A DNA stretch of 64,000 nucleotides, taken from assembly GCA_002412625.1 (NCBI GenBank), contig DHVK01000033.1:46464-110463 (forward strand), given 5' to 3'. Made by a program: the position numbers and the translations under genes. How positions within the stretch are numbered: position 1 is the first letter of the stretch; every line of letters starts with the position of its first letter. This DNA is from Cloacimonetes bacterium UBA5210. Its GTDB lineage: Bacteria > Cloacimonadota > Cloacimonadia > Cloacimonadales > Cloacimonadaceae. A model generated the notes under the pieces. That model was not told the DNA's origin, did not search any database, and worked only from the letters and a program-made list of their open reading frames with translations. Of the stretch, positions 1 through 8,990 are shown piece after piece.

Positions 1-1370
1 TCGAAATCACCATTGGCTACTGCCGCAACTACATCCGCGCCTTTGGTGGGGTTCGGAACATCCACCACGCAGCAGATCACGTTGTCCGGGAGCAGCTCGC
101 TGAGGTATTCTTCCACCTTCACCAGAGAGACCATTTCGCCGCCTACTTTTACAAAGCGCTTCAGCCTGCCCTTATGGTACAGGAATCCGTCGTCGTCGAA
201 CATGCCGATATCCCCGGTATCGTACCAGCCGTTGTGAATCCGGAGCGAGGTCTCCTCCAGATCGTGCAAATAGCCTTCCATCACCAGATCCCCTTTTACA
301 AATACCTTGCCTTCTTGATTGGCGCCTAAGATTTTATCGGTATGGATATCCAAAAGACGCACCTGGGTGTTGGGGATGGGGCGTCCGATGCTGCCAGGCT
401 TGTGAGACCCGGGAAAGCAAGTGGATATTACCGGGCTGGTCTCGGTGGTACCATAGCCCTCATAGACCTTTAGATCATGCTTGCGCAGGAAACCTTCATA
501 CACTTTATCTGGCAGTTTATCCGCTCCGGCGATGGCGATGCGGACGGATTTGAAGTCTCCGGCCTTGGATTTTTGCAGATAGCCGTAGAAGAAAGCCGGT
601 GTGGCTGCCATAAAGGTGACCTTATAATCCCGGATATAATCGCACACTGTGCGGTAGTCCAGAGGGTTCGGATAGGTAAGCATGCTGGCGCCGATGAGCG
701 CTGGAAGCCAGAAATCCACGGTGAGGCCAAAGACATGGAACATCGGCAGGATGGACGCAAAGACGTCGTTCTCGTTCAAATCAATCATGGTGGGGAAGGC
801 GTTTACGTTGTGCGATATGTTGCGGTGCGAAAGCTGAACGGCTTTGGGTTCTTTCTCGCTACCGCTGGTAAACAGGATCACCGAGATTTCGTTGAGATCG
901 CCATGATGAACCAAATCCTTCAAAATGGGGAATGGGAGCTTCGATGTCAACGCCGCCTTCAGTTTGGCAAGCGTGGTCACGCTGGAAAGGATGTCTTCCA
1001 CAAAGATCATGTGATCAATGGCGGTGAGGCCGAGTTTGTCCAGCAGCTTCCTGCTGGTGATGATGGTCTTGAACTGGCATTTCTCCCGGGCATAGAGGCA
1101 GTTCTCGATGGCACCGGTACCATAGTTGATCATTACGGGGATCTTGCCCTTCATCAAGGTGCCCAGGATGGTCAGCATCGCGCCAACTCCCGTGGGCAAT
1201 AGGATGCCAACATACTTGCCGCGGATCTTTCCGATATGCTCTTTCAGGATGAAGCTGGCAATCAGCATCCGTGAGTATGTGTAGTCTTGCATGGTGGCTT
1301 TGTCGTAAACCGCGATGCGGTTTGGAAAGCGCTTGGCCGTCTGGATAAAGCGTTGATGTAATTGTAACAT
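1..1370 (-). CDS. AMP-binding acyl-CoA/acyl-ACP synthetase (3' end beyond window)
   Basis: This is an adenylate-forming enzyme of the AMP-binding (ANL) family, expected to activate a fatty or other carboxylic acid with ATP before transfer to CoA or acyl carrier protein. I translated about 456 codons with no stop; the C-terminal end lies before base 1. The P-loop-like stretch LFTSGSEKEPK, the motif YEGYGTTETSP and the late motif NGWYDTGDIG are all present and in the usual order. The ATG at 1370 has a good AGGT-type ribosome site just upstream. The gene lies 9 bases behind the last of four coupled membrane-protein genes and probably shares their transcript. Its N-terminal style resembles the synthetase half of Aas-like proteins, but the substrate cannot be told from sequence alone. 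Confidence 0.85.
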   Translation of the reverse strand, partial: MLQLHQRFIQTAKRFPNRIAVYDKATMQDYTYSRMLIASFILKEHIGKIRGKYVGILLPTGVGAMLTILGTLMKGKIPVMINYGTGAIENCLYAREKCQFKTIITSRKLLDKLGLTAIDHMIFVEDILSSVTTLAKLKAALTSKLPFPILKDLVHHGDLNEISVILFTSGSEKEPKAVQLSHRNISHNVNAFPTMIDLNENDVFASILPMFHVFGLTVDFWLPALIGASMLTYPNPLDYRTVCDYIRDYKVTFMAATPAFFYGYLQKSKAGDFKSVRIAIAGADKLPDKVYEGFLRKHDLKVYEGYGTTETSPVISTCFPGSHKPGSIGRPIPNTQVRLLDIHTDKILGANQEGKVFVKGDLVMEGYLHDLEETSLRIHNGWYDTGDIGMFDDDGFLYHKGRLKRFVKVGGEMVSLVKVEEYLSELLPDNVICCVVDVPNPTKGADVVAAVANGDF

Positions 1371-1379
1371 ATATTTACC

Positions 1380-2018
1380 TCATTGAATGATGTGCAGCCA
1401 GTCCTTCAGGAGAAACTCCAATCTGCCGATTAAAAGCGAAATTCTGGCCATTACTGTGTATCCGAAGGTAGCTCCGAAGCTGATCATCAGGAAATAGATA
1501 CCGATCTTGGAAGGAACTTTGAAGATGCCATCCTGCTTCTTGCTGAAATAGAAGAAAAACACTCCGGTGATTGTACCGATGATGAGCAGCAAATTCCCGA
1601 TCACACCGGCGGTATCGGGTGCGGCAAAGGGATTGATCATGGTGGCCGTAACTTGCTCCAGGATGTCGCTCTTCATATATCTCAGCATCGAGATCCCGGC
1701 AGTGGTTCCGATCATGATCGCGATCGGAAAGCGACTGAGCCATTGGGTTCTGGGATGTAGCCGCATCAGCATCATTACCCCCAGAGTGGCAGGAATCAAC
1801 AGGATCGCATTGCCGGAGAAATCCGCAATCAGCTTTGCAAACAGGTTTGGAATCATGATCGAATAGATGATATAGACCAGCCAATACGCCGCAGAAAGCC
1901 CCACAAAGACCTGCTCGGAAAACTTGTAGAAGGGGTTGTCTTTGTACAAAAAGCTAAAGATACTGATGGTAAAGAATGCGGCAAGCCAGATTCCGAAAAC
2001 GTTCATAAACTGGATCAT
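1380..2018 (-). CDS. Conserved six-helix membrane protein, unknown function
   Basis: I do not recognise a named family. The 212-residue protein is almost entirely hydrophobic, with about six membrane helices near residues 7-25, 37-60, 70-88, 95-113, 138-160 and 172-194. Short charged loops lie between them, including a KKQDG stretch before the last helix. No catalytic motif is visible. Its start codon overlaps the stop of the upstream gene by four bases (ATGA), so the two are probably translationally coupled. It is the fourth member of the run that begins with the DUF6754-like gene, and it most likely forms a membrane complex with those neighbours. Confidence 0.75.
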   Translation of the reverse strand: MIQFMNVFGIWLAAFFTISIFSFLYKDNPFYKFSEQVFVGLSAAYWLVYIIYSIMIPNLFAKLIADFSGNAILLIPATLGVMMLMRLHPRTQWLSRFPIAIMIGTTAGISMLRYMKSDILEQVTATMINPFAAPDTAGVIGNLLLIIGTITGVFFFYFSKKQDGIFKVPSKIGIYFLMISFGATFGYTVMARISLLIGRLEFLLKDWLHIIQ

Positions 2019-2839
2019 GACTTCTTCCTCCTTTTTGCTTTGTAGGCTTTGATGTTGCCCGTGGCGATGAAGATCAGGATCAAGAGATGCGCGATGGACT
2101 GGGCATCCATCTTTGTCGTGGCGCTGCCGAGCCTGCCAATCAGGCTTTCATACTCACTGGCGCCTTTCAAGCCGCCCAACAAGCCATATAGCTGACGTTG
2201 CTCGTTCACATAGGGGAAGAAACCCGGAGCGCTGACGGCGGTGCAACCACCGGTGACAGGGACTTGGTAATTGTCTCGCGCTACCATCATCCATTCCTTG
2301 ATTCCGGGGACTCCGCTAGAGAGCGAACTGATATAGGCTACATCCTTCAAACGGCGAACGTTCTTCAGCATCGGGATTTCTTCAAAAGGGGTGTTCTGGG
2401 TATCTTTGGGAAACACTTCCGGCAGGCTGCGTCCCATTGCCTGGATGGTGACCATGCCGCCAACTTTGTAGCCAAGGTTTACAAAGTCTTCTCCGCGGGT
2501 CTTCTCCGGATAGTCCAGCAGTACTTTGCTAAAGGCTTGCTCCGCCATTTGCACACCCATCGGCCACAAGGCGGTGGCGATAACTTTGTGATTCTTCTTG
2601 AAAGCGTGTTCGATCATCGCCTCGGACATCGGTTGCAGCTCGGTCATGGTGGAAGGATCGTAATCAAAAGAGATAATCACGACCTTATCCTCCGGAGTGC
2701 TTTCGATCAGTTGGTAAGCCATGCGGGTGTATTCCGAGACTTCAGTAGTCCAGCCGATGGGGAAGATGAGGGGCAAAGCCACAGCGACAAACAGTACACT
2801 ATAGATAATCCGGCGTTCGGCTAATGCGGAGAGCTTCAT
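2015..2839 (-). CDS. Membrane-anchored protein with extracytoplasmic domain, unknown function
   Basis: The 274-residue protein has one N-terminal hydrophobic helix (about residues 10-29), a soluble central domain of roughly 200 residues, and a second hydrophobic stretch near residues 246-262 followed by a very basic tail (KAKRRKKS). By the positive-inside rule the tail would be cytoplasmic and the central domain outside the membrane. The central domain has an alternating alpha/beta look (KVVIISFDYDPS, HKVIATALWP), suggesting a Rossmann-like fold, but no catalytic motif is clear. It overlaps both neighbours by ATGA. I cannot assign a function. Confidence 0.72.
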   Translation of the reverse strand: MKLSALAERRIIYSVLFVAVALPLIFPIGWTTEVSEYTRMAYQLIESTPEDKVVIISFDYDPSTMTELQPMSEAMIEHAFKKNHKVIATALWPMGVQMAEQAFSKVLLDYPEKTRGEDFVNLGYKVGGMVTIQAMGRSLPEVFPKDTQNTPFEEIPMLKNVRRLKDVAYISSLSSGVPGIKEWMMVARDNYQVPVTGGCTAVSAPGFFPYVNEQRQLYGLLGGLKGASEYESLIGRLGSATTKMDAQSIAHLLILIFIATGNIKAYKAKRRKKS

Positions 2840-3534
2840 TTGTCACCTCCCAGATAGCTGCGCTCAATACCCAGGATGATGCGCAGCGAACTGCCCACGA
2901 TGCCGAGCCCGGCGGAGATCAGGATCGCGCGCTGAGCGGCAGAATTTGGATATTCCATGATGAAATCTGCCAGATTCGGGATGTGCCAGAACTCCAGGGA
3001 TTCCGGCAGCCAGCCGGTAAGCATGGTGCCGATGCTGGTTCTGCCGATGATCACGATCACGGCGGTGATCATCAGTAAGTTGGATTCAAAGCCGCGGATG
3101 ATGAAGGCCCGGTATGCGGCTGAGGCAATAAAAAAGGCCAGCAGGGAAAATAAAGTGGCGGAAAGCGGCATATAGGCATTTGTAAACAGGTAATCAAAGG
3201 GTTTGCTGCCCAATTGGGCTGCGATCCCGGCGCCGGAGCCCAACAAGCCGGGGGTCTCCTGCATGCCCCACAACAGGCCAAAGATCAGCATCATGGCAAA
3301 GCTGAGCAGCCCCGCCAGGTGATACTGCCAATCCGGCAAGCGGTGGTAGATCTTGTGAGTGTTCATGCGGATCAGGCTGATCTGACCCAAGAGAATGGCA
3401 AAACCGGAGATGATCATGAACCACTGTTCCAAAGTAGAGACAATCTGGTTGAAAGGACGGTGGGGAATGAACTCCGAGAGCAGGACTATCACACCAACTA
3501 CAAAAGCGAAAATGAGGGGGAGAGATCTCTTCAT
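2836..3534 (-). CDS. Conserved polytopic membrane protein, unknown function
   Basis: The 232-residue protein shows about six hydrophobic helices (near residues 5-22, 38-57, 72-92, 114-140, 148-168 and 196-220). It has no soluble domain and no motif I can name. Its start overlaps the end of the DUF6754-like gene by four bases and its stop overlaps the next start by four bases, so it sits inside a fully coupled operon. The second and third helices are joined by a basic loop, consistent with an integral inner-membrane subunit. Function unknown. Confidence 0.72.
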   Translation of the reverse strand: MKRSLPLIFAFVVGVIVLLSEFIPHRPFNQIVSTLEQWFMIISGFAILLGQISLIRMNTHKIYHRLPDWQYHLAGLLSFAMMLIFGLLWGMQETPGLLGSGAGIAAQLGSKPFDYLFTNAYMPLSATLFSLLAFFIASAAYRAFIIRGFESNLLMITAVIVIIGRTSIGTMLTGWLPESLEFWHIPNLADFIMEYPNSAAQRAILISAGLGIVGSSLRIILGIERSYLGGDK

Positions 3535-4625
3535 GAGGCTGCCCCCGCAATGAAATCCTTCAGTACAGAGATCCCGAGGATTTCCATGATCACTCCGAGC
3601 AAGATCAGGATGATCACCACCAGTTTACCGAAGTCGTGCCCCTTCAAGCTACCCAGTTGTTGAGGGTCCTTGGAGAGATACGCGGAGGCGGCAAAGAGCT
3701 CTTCACCGATCAATGTGTAATCGCAACTAACCACAAAGAAAGGCAGCTGGTGCGCCTGGGCGGTTCCTGCGGTTTGGATTGCGCCGGTGGAAAAGCCGGT
3801 TTCTGCCAAAATCAGGGATTCCGCGTAAAAAGAGCCCATGAAGAAGTTTGCGGCGGGCTTTTCGCGCATCATGATGCCATCAATGCCTGCCACGAAGCCA
3901 AATTGATCGTCGGTCAGATAAAAAACGTTGTCGGCTTTGTAGGCATCCGCGCGTCCGGCTTTCATATAGGCTTCTTTCACCACTTCGCGGGCAGCGGAAA
4001 GCACCATCGAGAACCGGCAGGGAACGATGAGCTCGGTGTTGTATTCCGCACTGCGTTCTGCCAAATGGCTGAGGATGGTGAGGCTGGCAATGGTTTGGAT
4101 GTCATCCAGATCACTGATGCCGGGAACATAGAGGATGGGGCGTCCTTTCTCTGTGGCGCGACCGATGGCTTCTTCCATGCTATCCAATCCCGCTATGCGG
4201 CGGATGAAGAATTCTTTGCCGCGGCGTGCTGCCTGGATGTAATAGATAATGGCGATGCAGATCATCAGCAGCAGGATCAGGAAGCCCAGTTTGCGTAGAA
4301 AAAACCATTGTTCCCGGGTGGTAGCTCCGGTTTCCAGGGAGATATTGGCATTACCAAAATCCGCCAGTAAGCGATATTGATACTCCAGATTTGGTTCCAG
4401 ACCGTTGTCGGTAAAGCTTCCCTCGGCATCCTCAGAGCTGAGCAGCGTTACAGGCAGGTCTGTATCAGACAGGCGCATGATCGTTACGCTTTGGGTCATC
4501 GGGCTCAGTTTCCAGCTCAGGTTTATGGATTTGCCGTCATCCCAGGGGGCATCTACCGCGCTAAAGCTGTTGCCAATCAGCAAAGAGCAAATAGTAAGAA
4601 ATACAAAGACCAATCCGGTTCTCAT
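3531..4625 (-). CDS. DUF6754-like membrane protein with N-terminal fibronectin-like domain
   Basis: The first gene of the coupled run encodes 364 residues: a signal-like hydrophobic start (residues 5-22), a beta-rich fibronectin-III-like domain (about 30-105), a membrane helix (about 110-130), a soluble domain of about 200 residues, and a C-terminal membrane helix (about 335-355). The soluble part contains the stretches ILYVPGISDLDDIQTIASL and GSFYAESLILAE, which match my memory of the DUF6754 family; this is recall, not a search. The ATG at 4625 has an AAGGAG site at proper distance. No enzymatic role is known for the family. The three genes downstream are probably its partners. Confidence 0.75.
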   Translation of the reverse strand: MRTGLVFVFLTICSLLIGNSFSAVDAPWDDGKSINLSWKLSPMTQSVTIMRLSDTDLPVTLLSSEDAEGSFTDNGLEPNLEYQYRLLADFGNANISLETGATTREQWFFLRKLGFLILLLMICIAIIYYIQAARRGKEFFIRRIAGLDSMEEAIGRATEKGRPILYVPGISDLDDIQTIASLTILSHLAERSAEYNTELIVPCRFSMVLSAAREVVKEAYMKAGRADAYKADNVFYLTDDQFGFVAGIDGIMMREKPAANFFMGSFYAESLILAETGFSTGAIQTAGTAQAHQLPFFVVSCDYTLIGEELFAASAYLSKDPQQLGSLKGHDFGKLVVIILILLGVIMEILGISVLKDFIAGAAS

Positions 4626-4685
4626 AGGCGGTCTCCTTCATCAAAAAAGTATTGGTTCAAAAGAATTGGATCGTAGGTAAAACGG

Positions 4686-4727
4686 GGAAATCCCAAAGAT
4701 AGCCGAAGGCGTAGCTTTGGGATTTCC
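4686..4727 (-). terminator. Probable terminator hairpin
   Basis: A perfect 13-bp stem (4686-4698 with 4715-4727) encloses a 16-base loop in the 127-base gap between the lipoprotein gene and the DUF6754-like gene. On the minus strand the stem is followed only by a short TTTT, so it may be a weak intrinsic terminator for the 11.5-4.75 kb genes, or an RNA processing hairpin. Confidence 0.5.
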
Positions 4728-4752
4728 ACCAAGATGAGTTCATGAAATCAGA

Positions 4753-5550
4753 TTAGTCTTGAAAAGCTGCCTTAATGGCGTCGGTTTTGGCGATAATCTG
4801 GTTAAGCTGATCTTTGGTATAAGTTCTGTCGGTATCACTGTCGAGGATGCCTTTCAGTTCTTCAGTAAGAGCAACCGCTTTGGCAAAAGCATCCTGCTCT
4901 ACGATGTGCGGAGTCCGGATCTGCTTCAGGTTGTTCAACAGGTGGTTGAATGTACCCTTTTGGGCAAGCACGGTGGTGCGTGAGACTTCATAGTTCTGGT
5001 TGATCAGCCAGGCAATGCGGTTTGCGGCCTCGACCCATCCACCCATCAGCATCAGGGTATAGTTGTCGAAGTTCTCGCTTTCCCAGAGCTTGCTTTCCAC
5101 GTCGTCCTTGTGGAAATCAAGCGCTTTATCCAGATCTTCCCATTGCTCTTTCTCGATCATACTTTTCATGTCGTCGCCCAGGCGATTGACTTCGCTTTCT
5201 AAGCCCAGCAGACTGGTGAGAGTCATCATCTGAGCAGAGATGTCGCTCAGTTTGCCCTTGTTTCTGCCCTTGGCAGCCAAAACGGCGTCCGCGGTGAGCA
5301 GACCCAGAGAGAAGGCATTACGCACTTCTTCCTGCTTGGTCTTGTATGTGGTGGCAGGCACTGCGGCAGAGATGTCTTTTACCTGCACCTGGTCCAATGT
5401 GCTGTACACATCTTTGAAGGACGGCAGCGGGGCAAAAGTGGTAACTTGTTGCGCGATATCCTGGTCCGGCATCTGCTCTGCTTTCTTCTTGCAGGCAAAA
5501 GAGAACAACATCAGGATCAGCACTAGCGCGATGATCAAACGAGTTTTCAT
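4753..5550 (-). CDS. Lipoprotein partner of the ABC transporter fusion
   Basis: This 265-residue protein begins with a classic lipoprotein signal: basic start MKTR, a hydrophobic stretch, then the lipobox FSFAC at about residues 15-19. I chose the ATG at 5550 over an upstream in-frame start because it begins the signal peptide and has an AGGAG site 8 bases upstream. The mature part is hydrophilic and helix-rich, with no domain I can name. It follows the transporter gene by 11 bases, so the two are probably co-transcribed and the lipoprotein may act with the transporter at the envelope. Specific function unknown. Confidence 0.75.
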   Translation of the reverse strand: MKTRLIIALVLILMLFSFACKKKAEQMPDQDIAQQVTTFAPLPSFKDVYSTLDQVQVKDISAAVPATTYKTKQEEVRNAFSLGLLTADAVLAAKGRNKGKLSDISAQMMTLTSLLGLESEVNRLGDDMKSMIEKEQWEDLDKALDFHKDDVESKLWESENFDNYTLMLMGGWVEAANRIAWLINQNYEVSRTTVLAQKGTFNHLLNNLKQIRTPHIVEQDAFAKAVALTEELKGILDSDTDRTYTKDQLNQIIAKTDAIKAAFQD

Positions 5551-5561
5551 GATTACACTCC

Positions 5562-8500
5562 TTATTCTTTGAAATAATACTTCAGCTTTAGCCAGGTAAT
5601 CAGGTTCAGGCACAGGGCATAAAGCAAGATTACCATGGCGTTAAAATTCCAGGTCCGGTGTTTCTTGGTGCCCAGCAGTTTGTAGCTGGAAAGAAACTCA
5701 TTGCGATTATTGTTCAACACTCTGCCGTCCATCATGCTTACCGCAGAGTTCAGATAACTGTTAATGATTCGGTTTGGGTCCCATTTATCGGCGATCCGGG
5801 TTTTGGCATAATAGACCTCGGAGCGCTTAGTCTGGAACTCATCATAACTAATGGCAGCATTCCTGTAATTGTGTAAATATGTCAATTCCTTTTTTTGCAC
5901 TCCGGCCAGTGCTCTGTGGAATCTTGTATTTTTGGCATAGGCGGTGGTCAGCCCTTCAAAGAGCCAGCGGGATGGAATGACCTGCACTACTTCCGGTACG
6001 GGGTGCTGTTCATAGAGCTTCAGACTGCGGTTCATGCGCTCAAATTCGATCACCGCTCCGCCAAAGATGATCTGCGGAATCAGGATCAAAGGCAGCAGGT
6101 TGATGATCGCGCGGTTTTCCTTGATGAAGGCAGAGCTCAATAGCCCCAGAGAGTTACCGATCAGGGTAGCCAGGAAGAAATACATCACGCTGCAAAAGCC
6201 CACTCCGCGGATACCCAGCACTCGGGATGCGATGACATGATACAAAAAGGCCTGGATAAACCCGAAGAGAGATAGGGTGATGATCTTGGAGAGCAGATAG
6301 CTGCTCATCTTCAGATTCATCAATTGTTCTCTTAGGATTATTTTCCGCTCGCTGAGGATTTCCTCGATCGAGTTCGACATCCCCAGAAAGATGAAGGCGA
6401 TGACCGAAACAAAGATATAGATGAAGATGTTGTTATTCTCGTGGTACGAATAAGCCCCACTGGTCGTATGCCTCAGAATGAAAGAGATTAGCAGCCCCAA
6501 CAGCGGGGCTTCGATGAAGGTGATCAGGTTGTTGGTTTTGTTACGGATCTTCATACGGAAGCTGCGTGAAATGAAAGCGCTCAGGCTCACAAAATAGGAG
6601 CGGGCACCCAGCTGCTTTTTCACCCGTTTGAAGCCCTCGTTTCCACTTCCCGGATCCGGCACCTCGCTCTGAATCAGCTCAAAGAGCATTTTGCGCTTGA
6701 ATTTATCGCGCCAATAATCCGGCGGAAACTTGCGTTTGGGTTTCACCTGTTTGCTGATTTGCTCGTAAACCGGTTCACCGCGATTTGTGTATTCCGGATA
6801 GGTGATGATATCGTAAAAATAGTCTGAAGTTAGTAAATGGCGTTTTTTCTCGATCTCATTCTTGCGGGTGCTCAGTTGGCTAAGTTCTTCGTCGAAATAG
6901 GCGAAGCTATCCGCGGGAGTACCGTAATATGCCAGTTTGCCGCCCATATCCATCATCATTACCCTGGCGAATTTTCTGTAGATGCTGCTATTGGGTTGGT
7001 GGATGGTGATGATCACGATTTTGCCCTGTTGGCAGAGATTCGAGAGGATATCGATGATCTGCTCGGCATCGTTAAACGAGAGTCCGCTGGTAGGTTCATC
7101 ACAGATGATAATGGTTGGCTCGAAGAGCAGTTCCAGCGCGATGTTCAGTCTCTTGCGTTCGCCTCCGCTGAGGTTCTTGGTCTTAAAATCTCCCACGATC
7201 GTATCCCGGTGATGGTTTAGGTTCACCTGATTCAGGATGTTATTGACCTTTTGTTTCAGCATCGAGGGCTGGATATGGGGCATGCGCAGGCGGATCCTGT
7301 ACCAGAGATTTTCAAACACGCTGAGATTTGGATACAGCAGGTCATCTTGCGGCACCGAAGCCATATATTCCAAGAAGTAGTTGATATTTGAATACAGGTC
7401 TTTACCGTCGATCAGGATCTGCCCGTAGGTAGGAGCAACTTCACCGGACAGAGCTTTGGTAAGGGTGGACTTTCCGCACCCGCTTTGGCCCATCACTGCG
7501 ATCAATTGCCCCCGCTTGGCCTCAAATGACACTGAATCCAGCGCCAGCTTGCCATCCGCGAAATAGTGTTTGATATCGGTTACAGACAGGGTCTCAATCT
7601 CAAACGGGGTCTCAATCAGGTCATAGAGATTATTGATGCGAAAATTCCGCTTACCGATGGTCAGGATATCCGTATTCAGGTTGATTGGAGTAGCTTCCGT
7701 GACCACTTTGCGGTTCACAAAGAGATGAAAACCCTTTCTGGGTGGCAAGACATGGTAGCTGTTTCCGCGCAGTTCGATCAGGCTGATGCTGGTGTCGTTT
7801 TCTTCCCGGCTGGTGCTATAATAGCCCTTATCGAAGCAGATATACAGTTTTTGGGGAATGTAGTCATCCACTCCGATGAAGGCTCTGTTTTCGATCACCA
7901 TGCCCAGATGGAAGGGAGCGTATCCGCGAATCTGCAAGGTATCATCAAAAAACACTTCGTAGCGTTTGCCGTGGCTCATCTCTTTGCCGTTCAAGGCCAC
8001 AGATCCGCCGCTAATCAGAAAGCTGAAGCTGTTCTTGTGTTTATGCACGATGAAATCGTAGCTGCTTTTGCGAAAAACGATCTCATCTTCTTCATCCCGC
8101 AAGCGATAAAGCTTTTCCAGGCAGCCGTAAGAGTATTCTCTCCCGCCCAATTGGATGTGGCAATCCTTGCAGAGCAGGATGATGGAATTGACCGGCGCGG
8201 GTTTATCATTCAGGAGCACATTGCTGCTCGCTGCCACGCTCAGAAAGAGGTGCTTGTCGATCGCGAAGATGGCGCATTCATAAGGGCTAAACTGCTCATC
8301 CCGGAATTCCACATCGGCTTGGTTTCCGCTGCCAAACACCACATAGTCCGAAAACACGGAATGCCGCAGGTGACTCAAGTGATGCCGGCATGAGATGTTG
8401 ACCGGTTGCGTCTGATTGCGTTCAAAGTGTTCGATCAGAGGGAGGAATTGCTCGGAGCCGATGTTCAGGCTTCTGCCGAAATCCATGATTTCGGTGAGCT

Positions 8501-8828
8501 CGGATATCGCGAAATCTCCTTCCGTCTTGGCCATAATCACCAAGGATTGAATCAGGCGGATTTTGTCGAACAGCGACAGGTGGCGATCCAGGTAGGTCAG
8601 GACTTCACCGATGTCATATTCGCTCTCCACGATTTGTTTTACATAGGCCTCCCAGGAGACATCCACTTGCGCGAACAGGTTGGTCAACAGGGAATAGAGA
8701 ATGGTGATTTCGGCGCTGGAGATCTGATTGTCGCTTTTTAGAATATGCACATAGAGCCGGGTGACCATGTCGATGGTCTTTTTCAACCGTTCCTGCGAGT
8801 CCCGCCCGAGGGCTGGTCCCTTTAGCAT
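5562..8828 (-). CDS. ABC-2 type transporter fusion with TerB-like and FHA-like domains
   Basis: One 1088-residue chain carries four parts. Residues about 10-140 are all-helical and resemble the TerB/DjlA-type domain. Residues about 145-400 are beta-rich and look like two divergent FHA-type modules. Residues about 410-660 form an ABC ATPase with Walker A GQSGCGKST (near 446), signature LSGGERKRLNIAL (near 553) and Walker B IIICDEPTSGL. The rest holds an ABC-2/ABCG-type membrane domain with about six helices. This is a half-transporter like the eukaryotic ABCG proteins and should dimerise. FHA modules normally bind phosphothreonine, so activity may be controlled by phosphorylation; that is inference. 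The substrate is unknown. A ribosome site (AAGGG) precedes the ATG at 8828. Confidence 0.85.
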   Translation of the reverse strand: MLKGPALGRDSQERLKKTIDMVTRLYVHILKSDNQISSAEITILYSLLTNLFAQVDVSWEAYVKQIVESEYDIGEVLTYLDRHLSLFDKIRLIQSLVIMAKTEGDFAISELTEIMDFGRSLNIGSEQFLPLIEHFERNQTQPVNISCRHHLSHLRHSVFSDYVVFGSGNQADVEFRDEQFSPYECAIFAIDKHLFLSVAASSNVLLNDKPAPVNSIILLCKDCHIQLGGREYSYGCLEKLYRLRDEEDEIVFRKSSYDFIVHKHKNSFSFLISGGSVALNGKEMSHGKRYEVFFDDTLQIRGYAPFHLGMVIENRAFIGVDDYIPQKLYICFDKGYYSTSREENDTSISLIELRGNSYHVLPPRKGFHLFVNRKVVTEATPINLNTDILTIGKRNFRINNLYDLIETPFEIETLSVTDIKHYFADGKLALDSVSFEAKRGQLIAVMGQSGCGKSTLTKALSGEVAPTYGQILIDGKDLYSNINYFLEYMASVPQDDLLYPNLSVFENLWYRIRLRMPHIQPSMLKQKVNNILNQVNLNHHRDTIVGDFKTKNLSGGERKRLNIALELLFEPTIIICDEPTSGLSFNDAEQIIDILSNLCQQGKIVIITIHQPNSSIYRKFARVMMMDMGGKLAYYGTPADSFAYFDEELSQLSTRKNEIEKKRHLLTSDYFYDIITYPEYTNRGEPVYEQISKQVKPKRKFPPDYWRDKFKRKMLFELIQSEVPDPGSGNEGFKRVKKQLGARSYFVSLSAFISRSFRMKIRNKTNNLITFIEAPLLGLLISFILRHTTSGAYSYHENNNIFIYIFVSVIAFIFLGMSNSIEEILSERKIILREQLMNLKMSSYLLSKIITLSLFGFIQAFLYHVIASRVLGIRGVGFCSVMYFFLATLIGNSLGLLSSAFIKENRAIINLLPLILIPQIIFGGAVIEFERMNRSLKLYEQHPVPEVVQVIPSRWLFEGLTTAYAKNTRFHRALAGVQKKELTYLHNYRNAAISYDEFQTKRSEVYYAKTRIADKWDPNRIINSYLNSAVSMMDGRVLNNNRNEFLSSYKLLGTKKHRTWNFNAMVILLYALCLNLITWLKLKYYFKE

Positions 8829-8990
8829 AAACCACCCTTTATATTTGCAAATCTATAAATAAAGCGCATCAAATCTTGCTCCCTGATGGCCAGTGCATAT
8901 CCACACTTTCCAAGATTCAAGGAGCGAAACATGCCTCTCGCTGTCAAGAAAAACCTTTCTGAAAAGTATTGCTTGTACAGAGATTGCCCC

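Noticed and set aside
477..1202. A 241-residue plus-strand open frame.
   Set aside because: It is opposite the well-supported AMP-binding gene and shows no family motif.
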